Source of the DNA: 2-02-FULL-55-14 sp964534125
GTDB taxonomy: Bacteria; Bacteroidota; Ignavibacteria; UBA10030
Reading direction: 5' to 3'
Assembly (NCBI GenBank): GCA_964534125.1
Contig: CAZHOJ010000004.1
Span: forward strand, 186,001 to 250,000
DNA: 64,000 bases
The notes beneath the pieces are model-generated. The model did no database searches. It was given only the letters and a program-made list of their open reading frames with translations, and had not been told where the DNA came from. The first letter of the stretch is position 1. Every line of letters begins with the position of its first letter. Both the position numbers and the translations under genes were made by a program. Shown piece by piece: positions 43,822 through 51,792 of this stretch.

Positions 43822-44709
43822 ATGATAGACACAGCATTCCTTTCCACGATCCCGATCTTCGAACGGCTCTCGGTCGCGGACCTTGAGACACTCAAGATGC
43901 TCTGGACCCCCCGCACATACGCGGCGGGAGAGATCATCTTTCGGATCGGCGACAAGGGGTCCTCGATGTTCATCATCATGGACGGGATCGTCGATATCCT
44001 GGTCCCGGATGAGCTGAATAGACAGCAGGTGCAGGTCTCCGTGCTTCACGAGGGAGCATTCTTCGGCGAAATATCGCTGTTCGACGGACTGCCGCGTACA
44101 GCAACGGCAAAGGCACGCGAGGAGACGCGTGTCCTTGTCATGGACCGCGAAGATTTCATGGAATTCCTGACCAAGCGTCCGCAGGTGGCGATCGCCATGC
44201 TCGGTGAGATCGGCAGCCGCCTTCGTGAGACGAACAAGCTTGTGACCTCCCTGACATCGAGGAACGTCAACGATGAGCTTGAAGAACAGATGAGCATCGG
44301 CGACCGTGTTGCAGACCGGTTGGCCGAGTTCGGCGGCTCGTGGACGTTCATCATCCTCTTCGTGAGTTTCCTGGCAGGATGGATGGGTCTCAATACCATC
44401 CAGCTCTGGTTCAGGCCCTTCGACGAGTATCCCTTCATCTTTCTGAACCTCATGCTCTCGACGCTCGCTGCGTTCCAGGCGCCGGTGATCATGATGAGTC
44501 AGAACAGGGCGAGCAAGAAGGACCGGCTCGCTGCGGAGCTTGACTACAAGGTGAACCTGAAGTCAGAGCTCCTTCTCCAGCAGCTGCACGCAAAGATCGA
44601 CGATGTCCGGGCGGAAGAACTGCATGAGCTGCAGGAACTGCATGAGGCACTCCGGAAGGATGTCGACTTTCTTCGCGAGCGGATCGATCGGGTGCAACGG
44701 AACACATAA
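43822..44709 (+). CDS. Cyclic-nucleotide-binding domain fused to a DUF1003 membrane domain
   Basis: A 295-residue protein. Residues about 10-125 form a Crp-type effector domain: FERLSVADLETL, GEIIFRIGDKGSSMFII, and GEISLFDGLPRTATAKA, the phosphate-binding cassette region. From about 155 on, DRVADRLAEFGGSWTFIILF, a second helix ending WFRPFDEYPFIFLNLMLS and QAPVIMMSQNRAS(K)KDR are typical of DUF1003. A coiled coil ends the protein (LHELQELHEALRKD). No DNA-binding domain is present. A nucleotide-gated membrane function is possible but unproven. Confidence 0.87.
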   Translation: MIDTAFLSTIPIFERLSVADLETLKMLWTPRTYAAGEIIFRIGDKGSSMFIIMDGIVDILVPDELNRQQVQVSVLHEGAFFGEISLFDGLPRTATAKAREETRVLVMDREDFMEFLTKRPQVAIAMLGEIGSRLRETNKLVTSLTSRNVNDELEEQMSIGDRVADRLAEFGGSWTFIILFVSFLAGWMGLNTIQLWFRPFDEYPFIFLNLMLSTLAAFQAPVIMMSQNRASKKDRLAAELDYKVNLKSELLLQQLHAKIDDVRAEELHELQELHEALRKDVDFLRERIDRVQRNT

Positions 44710-44721
44710 GGCCTTCTGACC

Positions 44722-45279
44722 ATGAAGATCTATACAAAGACGGGGGACAAGGGTGAAAGCTCCCTGTTCGGGGGCCGGAGGGTCCGAAAGGACCATCTGC
44801 GGCTTCAGGCGTACGGCACAATAGACGAACTGAACGCATATCTCGGGGTCATACGGGCGGCAACTCCGCCGGCCGGTATCGACCGGGTGCTGGGCGACCT
44901 TCAGGACGAACTGTTCATACTGGGAGCGGACCTGGCCACGCCCGAAGCGGAGAGTGTGCGGAGCGTCCCGCGCATCACGCTCGCCGAGGCCGAGAAACTG
45001 GAGAAAGAGATCGACGGCATCGAACCGCACCTGAAGCCGCTGCAGAAGTTCATCCATCCCGGGGGCTCATCGATCGCATCGCATCTCCATGTTGCCAGGA
45101 CCATCTGCCGCCGCGCCGAACGCCACGTGGTCGAACTGAGCGGCCAGGAAGCTGTCTCGGAGGCATGCATCGTCTACCTGAACCGGCTCTCCGACCTTCT
45201 GTTCATGCTCGCGCGCTACGCGAACCACCTTGCCGGGGTCGACGAGCCGGAGTGGAATCCGCCTGCGGCGCGGTCCTGA
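44722..45279 (+). CDS. Cob(I)yrinic acid a,c-diamide adenosyltransferase (PduO type)
   Basis: A 185-residue protein with IYTKTGDKGESSLFGG at the N-terminus (ATP-binding), AYGTIDELNAYLG, and the C-terminal CIVYLNRLSDLLFMLARYAN signature. It transfers the adenosyl group from ATP to cobalamin, making coenzyme B12. It follows the DUF1003 gene by 12 bases. No other B12 gene is in the window, so this suggests salvage or a distant pathway. Confidence 0.92.
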   Translation: MKIYTKTGDKGESSLFGGRRVRKDHLRLQAYGTIDELNAYLGVIRAATPPAGIDRVLGDLQDELFILGADLATPEAESVRSVPRITLAEAEKLEKEIDGIEPHLKPLQKFIHPGGSSIASHLHVARTICRRAERHVVELSGQEAVSEACIVYLNRLSDLLFMLARYANHLAGVDEPEWNPPAARS

Positions 45280-45380
45280 CCCTTTCCCACAGTGCCACGC
45301 GCGGACGGGCAAGAATCCCGGTACTCGATCCTCAGACGTCACTCACCAATCACCGCACGCCAACCTCGGAAGGTCCTGCC

Positions 45381-45905
45381 ATGAACGACGAGCTCAATGA
45401 AGAACTCAGCATGATGTATGAGAAGGAGAAGGACCCGACGGTTCTGGACGCCGCCGCATTCTCGAAACCGATAAAGAACATACGGGTGCGGAAGCCCATA
45501 GCCATGAGCCCGGAGCACACGGTGGCGAAAGCCATACAGCAGATGAACGAGCGGGGGGTCGGATGTGTTCTTGTGACCGAGAAGAAGAAGCTTGTCGGCA
45601 TCTTTACCGAGAGGGATGTCCTGAAGAAGGTGGCTGGGAAGCTGGATCCGGCAACGTCGAAGCTCCGTGACGTCATGACGCCGAAGGTGGAGGGACTGCA
45701 GGCCGACGACAGCATCGCATATGTGCTGAACACGATGCATGTGGGAGGATACCGTCACGTTCCTATCATAGATGAGAATGGTCTCCCCGTTGCGGTCATC
45801 TCGGTGAAGGACATCGTCGCATATATCATCGAGCACTTCCCCGAGGACATCATCAACCTTCCTCCGCAACCGATGCGGACGACGACAGAGCGGGAGGGGG
45901 CCTGA
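45381..45905 (+). CDS. CBS-domain pair protein
   Basis: A 174-residue protein from ATG 45381 (GGAAGG upstream). After an acidic N-terminal 30 residues it has two CBS domains: VRKPIAMSPEHTVAKAIQQMNERGVGCVLVTEKKKLVGIFTERDVL, then LRDVMTP...YRHVPIIDENGLPVAVISVKDIV. CBS pairs bind adenosine nucleotides and act as energy sensors. The partner is unknown. Confidence 0.9.
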   Translation: MNDELNEELSMMYEKEKDPTVLDAAAFSKPIKNIRVRKPIAMSPEHTVAKAIQQMNERGVGCVLVTEKKKLVGIFTERDVLKKVAGKLDPATSKLRDVMTPKVEGLQADDSIAYVLNTMHVGGYRHVPIIDENGLPVAVISVKDIVAYIIEHFPEDIINLPPQPMRTTTEREGA

Positions 45906-45943
45906 CCCGCTCCGTTCGACGCTTGCTGTACGCGGCTTCATAG

Positions 45944-46366
45944 TCCCGCATACCAAGGGACCTTGTGCAGGTCGTCCTGACCGAAAGGAGCGGCCGAGAC
46001 GTCGGCGATCTTCCGGTCGTTCAGGGAAACGAAGGCCAGCTGCGGCAGGTATTCCGGAATTTGATAGACAACGGACTGAAGTTCATCCGTGGCCGCGCTC
46101 CCGTTCTTTGAATCATGGCGGAGGAGCAGGAAGCGGGTTGGACCGTCTCGGTTACTGATAATGGGATTGGGATCCGTGAGGAGGACCAACAGCGCATCTT
46201 CAAGATCTTCCAGCGTGTGCAGACCCAGTTCGATGTGGAAGGGACCGGCATCGGCCTCGCAATAACGAAACGCATCGTCGAGAAACATGGTGGGAGCATC
46301 CGCGTCTCCTCGCGGCCGGGAGAAGGCTCGACGTTCAGTCTCTTCCTCCCGAAGCACGCCATGTGA
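45944..46366 (+). pseudogene. Remnant of a histidine kinase C-terminal domain
   Basis: One reading frame encodes the end of a sensor kinase: VQGNEGQLRQVFRNLIDNGLKF (N box of the ATPase domain), then a TGA at 46109-46111, then in the same frame AEEQEAGW, TDNGIGIREEDQQRIFKIFQ and GTGIGLAITKRIVEKHGG. The sensor, dimerisation and histidine parts are missing and an in-frame stop breaks the domain, so it is not functional as a kinase. An ATG at 46115 leaves an 83-residue open frame that could at most make a fragment. Confidence 0.85.
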
Positions 46367-46411
46367 CGACCACCGATCGCATGATGAATGCTTCAGAAGC
46401 GCCCGATTTTC

Positions 46412-46440
46412 TTGACAATCCTCGCATTTCCGTCTATATT
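46412..46440 (+). promoter_or_regulatory. Sigma70-type promoter of the nuo operon
   Basis: TTGACA (46412-46417), 17 bases, TATATT (46435-46440). This is the strongest sigma70-like promoter in the window, about 35 bases ahead of nuoA. Confidence 0.7.
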
Positions 46441-46475
46441 GACCCGGTTTTCGCACGCACTCCAATCCGGTCCTA

Positions 46476-46916
46476 ATGCTGACAGAATTCGGTAGGATCC
46501 TCATCTTCTTCATCCTGGGCATTGTGTTCGTCGCCGGAGGCCTCTTTTTCTCATGGCTTCTTCGCCCGAAACGCCCCTATCCTGAAAAGCTTTCCTCGTA
46601 CGAATGCGGCGAGGAACCTGTCGGCAATGCATGGGTCCGGTTCAATATCCGTTTCTACGTCATCGCTCTCATCTTCCTCATCTTCGAGGTCGAGGTCGTC
46701 TTCCTGTTCCCGTGGGCTCTCGTCTATCGCGAGCTGGGAATGATCGCGTTCCTCGAGATGGCAGTCTTCCTCGCTATCCTCATCGTCGGTTTCGTGTATG
46801 TGTGGGTCAAGGGAGATCTTGATTGGGACAAGCCGCGTCCGATCGTGCCGACGCTGCGACGTGGAACCTCCGTGGCGCCGGAACCAGCGTCGCCCGTTGA
46901 ACGGCTCGTATCATAG
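46476..46916 (+). CDS. nuoA: NADH-quinone oxidoreductase subunit A
   Basis: A 146-residue protein with three helices and the NuoA signatures RPKRPYPEKLSSYECGEEP (about 33-50) and FEVEVVFLFPWA (about 73). It is part of the membrane arm of complex I. First gene of an eleven-gene operon ABCDHIJKLMN without E, F and G. The last 25 residues are Pro/Ala/Arg-rich. Confidence 0.95.
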   Translation: MLTEFGRILIFFILGIVFVAGGLFFSWLLRPKRPYPEKLSSYECGEEPVGNAWVRFNIRFYVIALIFLIFEVEVVFLFPWALVYRELGMIAFLEMAVFLAILIVGFVYVWVKGDLDWDKPRPIVPTLRRGTSVAPEPASPVERLVS

Positions 46917-46925
46917 GAGATCCCC

Positions 46926-47423
46926 TTGGGCCTGCTCGACCAGCGATTCGAACAATCAAACATCGTCATCACCTCCCTCGAGAATCTGCTGAACTGGGCC
47001 CGCCTCTCATCGTTGTTCCAGATGCAGTTCGGCCTTGCCTGTTGTGCCATCGAGATGATGGCCGCCTCCGCCTCCCACTTCGACATCATGCGGTTCGGCG
47101 TCATTCCGCGCGCGACTCCCCGCCAGGCGGATGTCATGATCGTGGCAGGCACCGTCACGATCAAGATGGCCTCGCGCATCAAGCGCCTGTATGACCAGAT
47201 GGCCGAGCCACGCTATGTCCTCTCGATGGGTTCCTGCTCCAACTGCGGGGGGCCGTACTGGGAGCACGGGTACCATGTCCTGAAGGGTGTCGATCGTGTG
47301 ATCCCTGTGGATGTGTATGTCCCCGGCTGCCCGCCACGCCCCGAGGCTCTCCTTGAAGGCATCATGAAGCTGCAGGAGAAGGTCAGGGCAGAGTCTCTCG
47401 TGAAGCGAAAGGTCTCCGCATGA
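46926..47423 (+). CDS. nuoB: NADH-quinone oxidoreductase subunit B
   Basis: A 165-residue subunit with the N2 [4Fe-4S] ligands in FGLACCAIEMM, GSCSNCGG and CPPRPEALLEGI. The start is a TTG at 46926, eight bases after AGGAGA; no ATG fits. It passes electrons to quinone at the base of the peripheral arm. It overlaps nuoC by four bases. Confidence 0.95.
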   Translation: MGLLDQRFEQSNIVITSLENLLNWARLSSLFQMQFGLACCAIEMMAASASHFDIMRFGVIPRATPRQADVMIVAGTVTIKMASRIKRLYDQMAEPRYVLSMGSCSNCGGPYWEHGYHVLKGVDRVIPVDVYVPGCPPRPEALLEGIMKLQEKVRAESLVKRKVSA

Positions 47424-47896
47424 CGGCAGAAGAGATCTATACCGCGTTGCAGGGAAAGCTGGGCGATGCGGTCCGCGAGCTGAAAGCAGATGTGCTCCAG
47501 CCGTTCATCGTCGTCGATCCGGCGAAGCTTGCTGAGGTCGCGTTGTTCCTCCGGGACGACCCGGAGATGGATTTCGACTACTGCAACTGCGTCAGCGGTG
47601 TGGACTACAATGACGGGACGCTCGGCGCGGTCTATCATCTGAGCTCGATGTCGAAGAAGCACAAGATCGTCCTCAAAGCGATCGTCCCGAAGGACCAGCC
47701 GAATGTCCGCTCGACAGCAGAGGTCTGGGGCGGCGCATCATGGCACGAGCGGGAGGCCTACGATATGGTCGGGATCATCTTCGACGGACATCCGGACCTG
47801 CGGCGCATCCTTCTCCCCGACGATTATCCGGGCCATCCGCTGCGCAAGGATTTCGAGGTGCCGGAGTTCTACAACGGCATCAAGGTGCCATACTAA
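47420..47896 (+). CDS. nuoC: NADH-quinone oxidoreductase subunit C
   Basis: A 158-residue protein. HEREAYDMVGIIFDGHPDLRRILLPDDYPGHPLRKDF is the 30-kDa subunit signature. It is separate from nuoD, unlike the fused NuoCD of enterobacteria. Confidence 0.95.
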   Translation: MTAEEIYTALQGKLGDAVRELKADVLQPFIVVDPAKLAEVALFLRDDPEMDFDYCNCVSGVDYNDGTLGAVYHLSSMSKKHKIVLKAIVPKDQPNVRSTAEVWGGASWHEREAYDMVGIIFDGHPDLRRILLPDDYPGHPLRKDFEVPEFYNGIKVPY

Positions 47897-47920
47897 GGGA
47901 CGACAGACGTCAGACGCGAC

Positions 47921-49114
47921 GTGATACCGGAAACGAAAATACTGCCGACGAACTACGTGACGAAGCCGGGCGAGATCAAGACCTCGACCGGGAAGACGAT
48001 CCGTACGGATGAGATGATCATCAATATGGGGCCTCAGCACCCGTCGACGCACGGCGTGCTTCGTCTCGAGATCGTGGTGGACGGGGAGATCGTCGTCGAT
48101 GTCATCCCGCACATCGGGTACCTGCACCGCTGCTTCGAGAAGCATGCGGAACACATGACCAACTACCAGCAGGTCATCCCGTACGCGGACCGGATGGACT
48201 ACCTCGCCTCGATGAACAACGACTGGGCGTATGCCTTGGCGGTCGAACGTATGCTGAAGATCGAGGTGCCGGAGCGCGTCGAGGTCATCCGTGTCATCAT
48301 GGCGGAGCTGCAGCGTATCGCATCGCACCTCGTCGCTGTCGGGACGTTCGGCATCGACATGGGGGCGTTCACGCCGTTCCTGTGGGCGTTCCGCGACCGC
48401 GAGTACATCCTCGACCTGTTCGAGATCACCTGCGGTGCACGACTCCTCTACAACTATGTCTGGGTCGGCGGGCTCTCGCACGACATTCATCCGAAATTCG
48501 TCGAGAAGGCGAAGGCGTTCTGCACGTACTTCAAGCCGAAGCTCACGGAGTTCAACAACCTCCTGACCTACAACGAGATCTTCATCAAGCGGACTGCCAA
48601 CGTCGGGGTGCTCCCGGGGGATGTTGCCATCAACTACGGATGCAGCGGCCCGATGCTCCGCGGGTCGGGGGTCGATTGGGACCTCCGGCGCGACGATCCG
48701 TACGGTGTGTACGACCGGTACGAGTGGGAAGTGGCGGTCGGCAAAGGCCAGATGGGAACGGTGGGAGATGTGTGGGACCGGTTCATCGTGAAGGTCCGTG
48801 AGATGGAAGAGAGCGTCCGCATCATCGAGCAGGCACTTGCGAACATACCAGAAGGGAACGTGCAGAGCGCGATCCCGAAACGGATACTGCCGAACAAGGG
48901 GGCAGAGGTCTATGTCCGGACCGAGACGCCGCGCGGCGAGCTCGGATTCTATATCATCTCGGATGGGACGGGAAGCCCGTACCGTGTCAAGGCGCGCGCC
49001 CCGGCATTCTCAAACCTGTGCGTCCTGCCGGAGATATCACGCGGCAGCATGATCGGGGACCTCGTCGCGATCGTCGGAAGTGCGGACATCGTGCTGGGCG
49101 AAGTTGACCGGTAA
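47921..49114 (+). CDS. nuoD: NADH-quinone oxidoreductase subunit D
   Basis: A 397-residue 49-kDa subunit. MGPQHPSTHGVLRLEI begins the conserved core and RVKARAPAFSNL lies near the end. The quinone-site His/Tyr region is HRCFEKHAEHMTNYQQVIPYADRMDYLASMNN. The GTG at 47921 is taken as start; the ribosome site is weak and a later start is possible but would cut little before the core at residue 30. Confidence 0.93.
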   Translation: MIPETKILPTNYVTKPGEIKTSTGKTIRTDEMIINMGPQHPSTHGVLRLEIVVDGEIVVDVIPHIGYLHRCFEKHAEHMTNYQQVIPYADRMDYLASMNNDWAYALAVERMLKIEVPERVEVIRVIMAELQRIASHLVAVGTFGIDMGAFTPFLWAFRDREYILDLFEITCGARLLYNYVWVGGLSHDIHPKFVEKAKAFCTYFKPKLTEFNNLLTYNEIFIKRTANVGVLPGDVAINYGCSGPMLRGSGVDWDLRRDDPYGVYDRYEWEVAVGKGQMGTVGDVWDRFIVKVREMEESVRIIEQALANIPEGNVQSAIPKRILPNKGAEVYVRTETPRGELGFYIISDGTGSPYRVKARAPAFSNLCVLPEISRGSMIGDLVAIVGSADIVLGEVDR

Positions 49115-49152
49115 GCGGCCTCAGGCAGAGGATATATAGTTCACGACCAACG

Positions 49153-50199
49153 ATGCAAGAATTCCTGACAGACATACTTGGCGATAATCTTCTGGTGTAC
49201 GTCATTATGGCGGCGCCGCCGCTTGTCTTCATCCTCCTGTACGCCCTCGTGACCCTGTACTCGGAGATGAAGGTGTCGGCGCACATTCAGGACCGCGTGG
49301 CCTACATGCGCACCGGATGGCATGGCGTCCTGCAGCCGTTCGCCGACATCCTGAAGCTGATCCAGAAAGAGGACATCATCCCGTCGAAGGCTGACAAGCT
49401 CCTCTTTGTTGGTGCTCCGTATCTGGTGTTCGTCGGCACCTATGCCGGGTTCGCCGCGATCCCGTTCACGAGCACATACATCGGCGCCGACATCCATCTG
49501 GGCATCTTCTATATCATCGCCGTTTCGTCGCTCGTCGTTGCCGGCTTGCTGATGGCCGGATGGGCGTCGAACAACAAGTGGTCCCTCCTCGGTGCGATGC
49601 GTTCGGCGGCGCAGGTAGTCTCGTACGAGATCCCGACCGCCCTGGCTATCCTCGTTGCGGTGATGATCACAGGGTCGCTCAACCTGAACGACGTCTCTGA
49701 GTTCCAGGCGGGTGGTATCCACAACTGGGTCGTGTTCGGCGGTCCGCTCGGGATCTGGCAGAAACTGGCTATCCTTCCGTTCACGCTCGTCGCTTTCTTC
49801 ATTCTCATTGTCACGGGACTTGCCGAGGCAAACCGGACGCCGTTCGACCTGCCCGAAGCGGAATCGGAGCTCGTGCAGGGCTTCAACACCGAATACAGCG
49901 GGATGAAGTTCGCGATGTTCTACGTCGCGGAATATGCCAACATGTTCCTCGTCTCCGCCGTCGCTGTCAGCCTCTTCCTCGGCGGATGGCAGAGCCCGTT
50001 CGGCGAATTCCTGTCGGGGCCCATCTGGGGTATTTTCTGGTTCGTGAGCAAGGGTATGATCTTCGTGTTCATCCAGATCTGGCTGCGGTGGACGCTGCCG
50101 AGGCTCCGCGTGGACCAGTTGATGTATGTGGCCTGGAAGGTCATGATACCGTTCCTGTTCGTGTGCGTGTTCGCTGTTGGATTGATCCTCGTGTTGTAG
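49153..50199 (+). CDS. nuoH: NADH-quinone oxidoreductase subunit H
   Basis: A 348-residue membrane subunit with about eight helices. Signatures are ERKV-equivalent residues near the start (SAHIQDRVAYMRTGWHGVLQPFAD), TGLAEANRTPFDLPEAESELVQGFNTEYSG (about 220-250), and a late RVDQLMYVAWKVMIP. It forms the quinone chamber with NuoB and NuoD. Confidence 0.95.
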   Translation: MQEFLTDILGDNLLVYVIMAAPPLVFILLYALVTLYSEMKVSAHIQDRVAYMRTGWHGVLQPFADILKLIQKEDIIPSKADKLLFVGAPYLVFVGTYAGFAAIPFTSTYIGADIHLGIFYIIAVSSLVVAGLLMAGWASNNKWSLLGAMRSAAQVVSYEIPTALAILVAVMITGSLNLNDVSEFQAGGIHNWVVFGGPLGIWQKLAILPFTLVAFFILIVTGLAEANRTPFDLPEAESELVQGFNTEYSGMKFAMFYVAEYANMFLVSAVAVSLFLGGWQSPFGEFLSGPIWGIFWFVSKGMIFVFIQIWLRWTLPRLRVDQLMYVAWKVMIPFLFVCVFAVGLILVL

Positions 50200-50325
50200 G
50201 CCTGATCCGGTCCGGGCGGCGCCCGCCACGATGGCAGCGTCCGTCGCGTGATATGAAACAATATCTTCTCCCGTTGCGTTCGTTGCCTCCGCAGCGTGCG
50301 TTGCGAGAAACCTTTTTATGAGTTC

Positions 50326-50940
50326 ATGAGCGCAGTCAAAACATACTTCGTCGACATCTACAAAGGCCTCTCGACCGTCTTCATCGGGATGAAGCTGACC
50401 TTCGCGCATCTGTTCACGCGGTCGGTGACGATCCAATACCCCGACGTGAAGCTGACGATGCCCGAACGGTCGCGCAACCGCCTGTACGTCAACATCGACG
50501 ACTGCATCGGCTGCGATCAGTGTGCGAAGGCCTGTCCGGTCGACTGCATCACCATCGAGACCATCAAAGCGACGCCGGACGTGGACCTCGGGACCACCTC
50601 GGGCGGGAACAAGAAGCGCCTGTACGTGCCGACGTTCGACATCGACATCGCCAAATGCTGCTACTGCGGGCTGTGCGTCTACCCCTGCCCGACCGAATGC
50701 ATCGTGATGACCGATGTGTACGAGTTCGCCGAGTTCGACCGGAAGAATCTCGTCTACAACTTCAGCGCCATGACGCCGCAGGATATCGCGGCGGCGAAGG
50801 AAAAGGCCGAAAAGGCCGCTGCGGAGGCTGCAGCGAAGAAAGCTGCCGCCGCTGCCGCGCCAAAACCCGCCGCTCCGCCGGCCAAACCGGCAACACCTCC
50901 TCCGCCAGCGCCGCCAAAGCCGGACGAACCGGCATCGTGA
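50326..50940 (+). CDS. nuoI: NADH-quinone oxidoreductase subunit I with Ala/Pro-rich tail
   Basis: From ATG 50326 the product has 204 residues (a GTG at 50296 is an in-frame alternative). Two [4Fe-4S] motifs are CIGCDQCAKACPVDC (about 59) and CCYCGLCVYPCPTEC (about 103). After residue about 150 there is a 50-residue low-complexity tail of Lys/Ala, then Pro/Ala, not found in typical NuoI. In the absence of NuoEFG, NuoI is a likely docking place for ferredoxin. Confidence 0.94.
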   Translation: MSAVKTYFVDIYKGLSTVFIGMKLTFAHLFTRSVTIQYPDVKLTMPERSRNRLYVNIDDCIGCDQCAKACPVDCITIETIKATPDVDLGTTSGGNKKRLYVPTFDIDIAKCCYCGLCVYPCPTECIVMTDVYEFAEFDRKNLVYNFSAMTPQDIAAAKEKAEKAAAEAAAKKAAAAAAPKPAAPPAKPATPPPPAPPKPDEPAS

Positions 50941-50945
50941 CCGAC

Positions 50946-51449
50946 ATGGAACTCACGACGACCATCTTCTATGTGTTCGCTGTCATCGCCCTCGCATCGG
51001 CGGCCTACGTCGTGCTGGCGCGGAACATCGTGCGGGCGGCGTTCGCCCTGCTGTTCACGCTCATGAGCGTTGCGGCATTCTACGCGCTCCTCCTCGCGGA
51101 TTTCCTCGCCGTGACACAGTTGCTGGTCTATGTCGGCGGCATCCTCGTGCTGCTGCTGTTCGGTGTGATGCTGACGAACCGGCAGATCTCGGTCGATATC
51201 CGCACAGGCGTCATGCAGATGTGGCCGGCCGTCTTCATCGCGGCGGCCATTGCCGGGACTCTCGCGGGGATCGTGCTGTCGACCGATTGGCCGACACTTT
51301 CCAGCCTCGCGGAGGGAACAGCGACGGCGCCGGTGATCGGCGGGAAGTTCCTCTCATCCTATCTCCTTCCGTTCGAGGTCGCCTCAGTGATCCTTCTCGT
51401 GGCGCTCGTCGGTGCTGCGCTGATCGCGCGGCGGGAGAGGACATCATGA
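50946..51449 (+). CDS. nuoJ: NADH-quinone oxidoreductase subunit J
   Basis: A 167-residue protein with five helices from ATG 50946, five bases after nuoI. NIVRAAFALLFTLMSVAAFYALLLADFLAVTQLLVYVGGILVLLLFGVML is the standard NuoJ core. It overlaps nuoK by four bases. Confidence 0.94.
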   Translation: MELTTTIFYVFAVIALASAAYVVLARNIVRAAFALLFTLMSVAAFYALLLADFLAVTQLLVYVGGILVLLLFGVMLTNRQISVDIRTGVMQMWPAVFIAAAIAGTLAGIVLSTDWPTLSSLAEGTATAPVIGGKFLSSYLLPFEVASVILLVALVGAALIARRERTS

Positions 51450-51778
51450 ACGACCTCATCGCCTGGCTTGCCGAACCCGGCCTGACGCATTACCTGATGG
51501 TGAGCGCACTGCTCTTCTCGCTCGGGCTGTATGCGGTGCTGACGAGAAAGAACGCGATCATGATCCTGATGGGAATCGAGCTTGTGCTGAATGCCGCAAG
51601 CCTGAACTTCGTGGCGTTCAGCCGCTATTCGGCGGGAACGATCGACGGACAGGTAGTCTCGGTGTTCATCATCATCCTGGCGGCCGCAGAGGCTGCTATC
51701 GCTCTGGCGATCGTGCTGAACATCTACCAGAACTTTGACACTCTGAACGTCGACGAGATCAATCGGCTGAAAGACTAG
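51446..51778 (+). CDS. nuoK: NADH-quinone oxidoreductase subunit K
   Basis: A 110-residue protein with three helices. GLYAVLTRKNAIMILMGIELVLNAASLNFVAF carries the conserved helix-2 Glu of the proton path, and AAAEAAIALAIVLNIY the second Glu. ATG overlaps the nuoJ stop. Confidence 0.95.
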   Translation: MNDLIAWLAEPGLTHYLMVSALLFSLGLYAVLTRKNAIMILMGIELVLNAASLNFVAFSRYSAGTIDGQVVSVFIIILAAAEAAIALAIVLNIYQNFDTLNVDEINRLKD

Positions 51779-51792
51779 AGCAATCGCATCCG

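Noticed and set aside
46109..46111. TGA read as selenocysteine or tryptophan
   Set aside because: Related ATPase domains have no Sec here, no SECIS-like hairpin was seen, and other genes in the window use TGA as stop. The kinase is also truncated.
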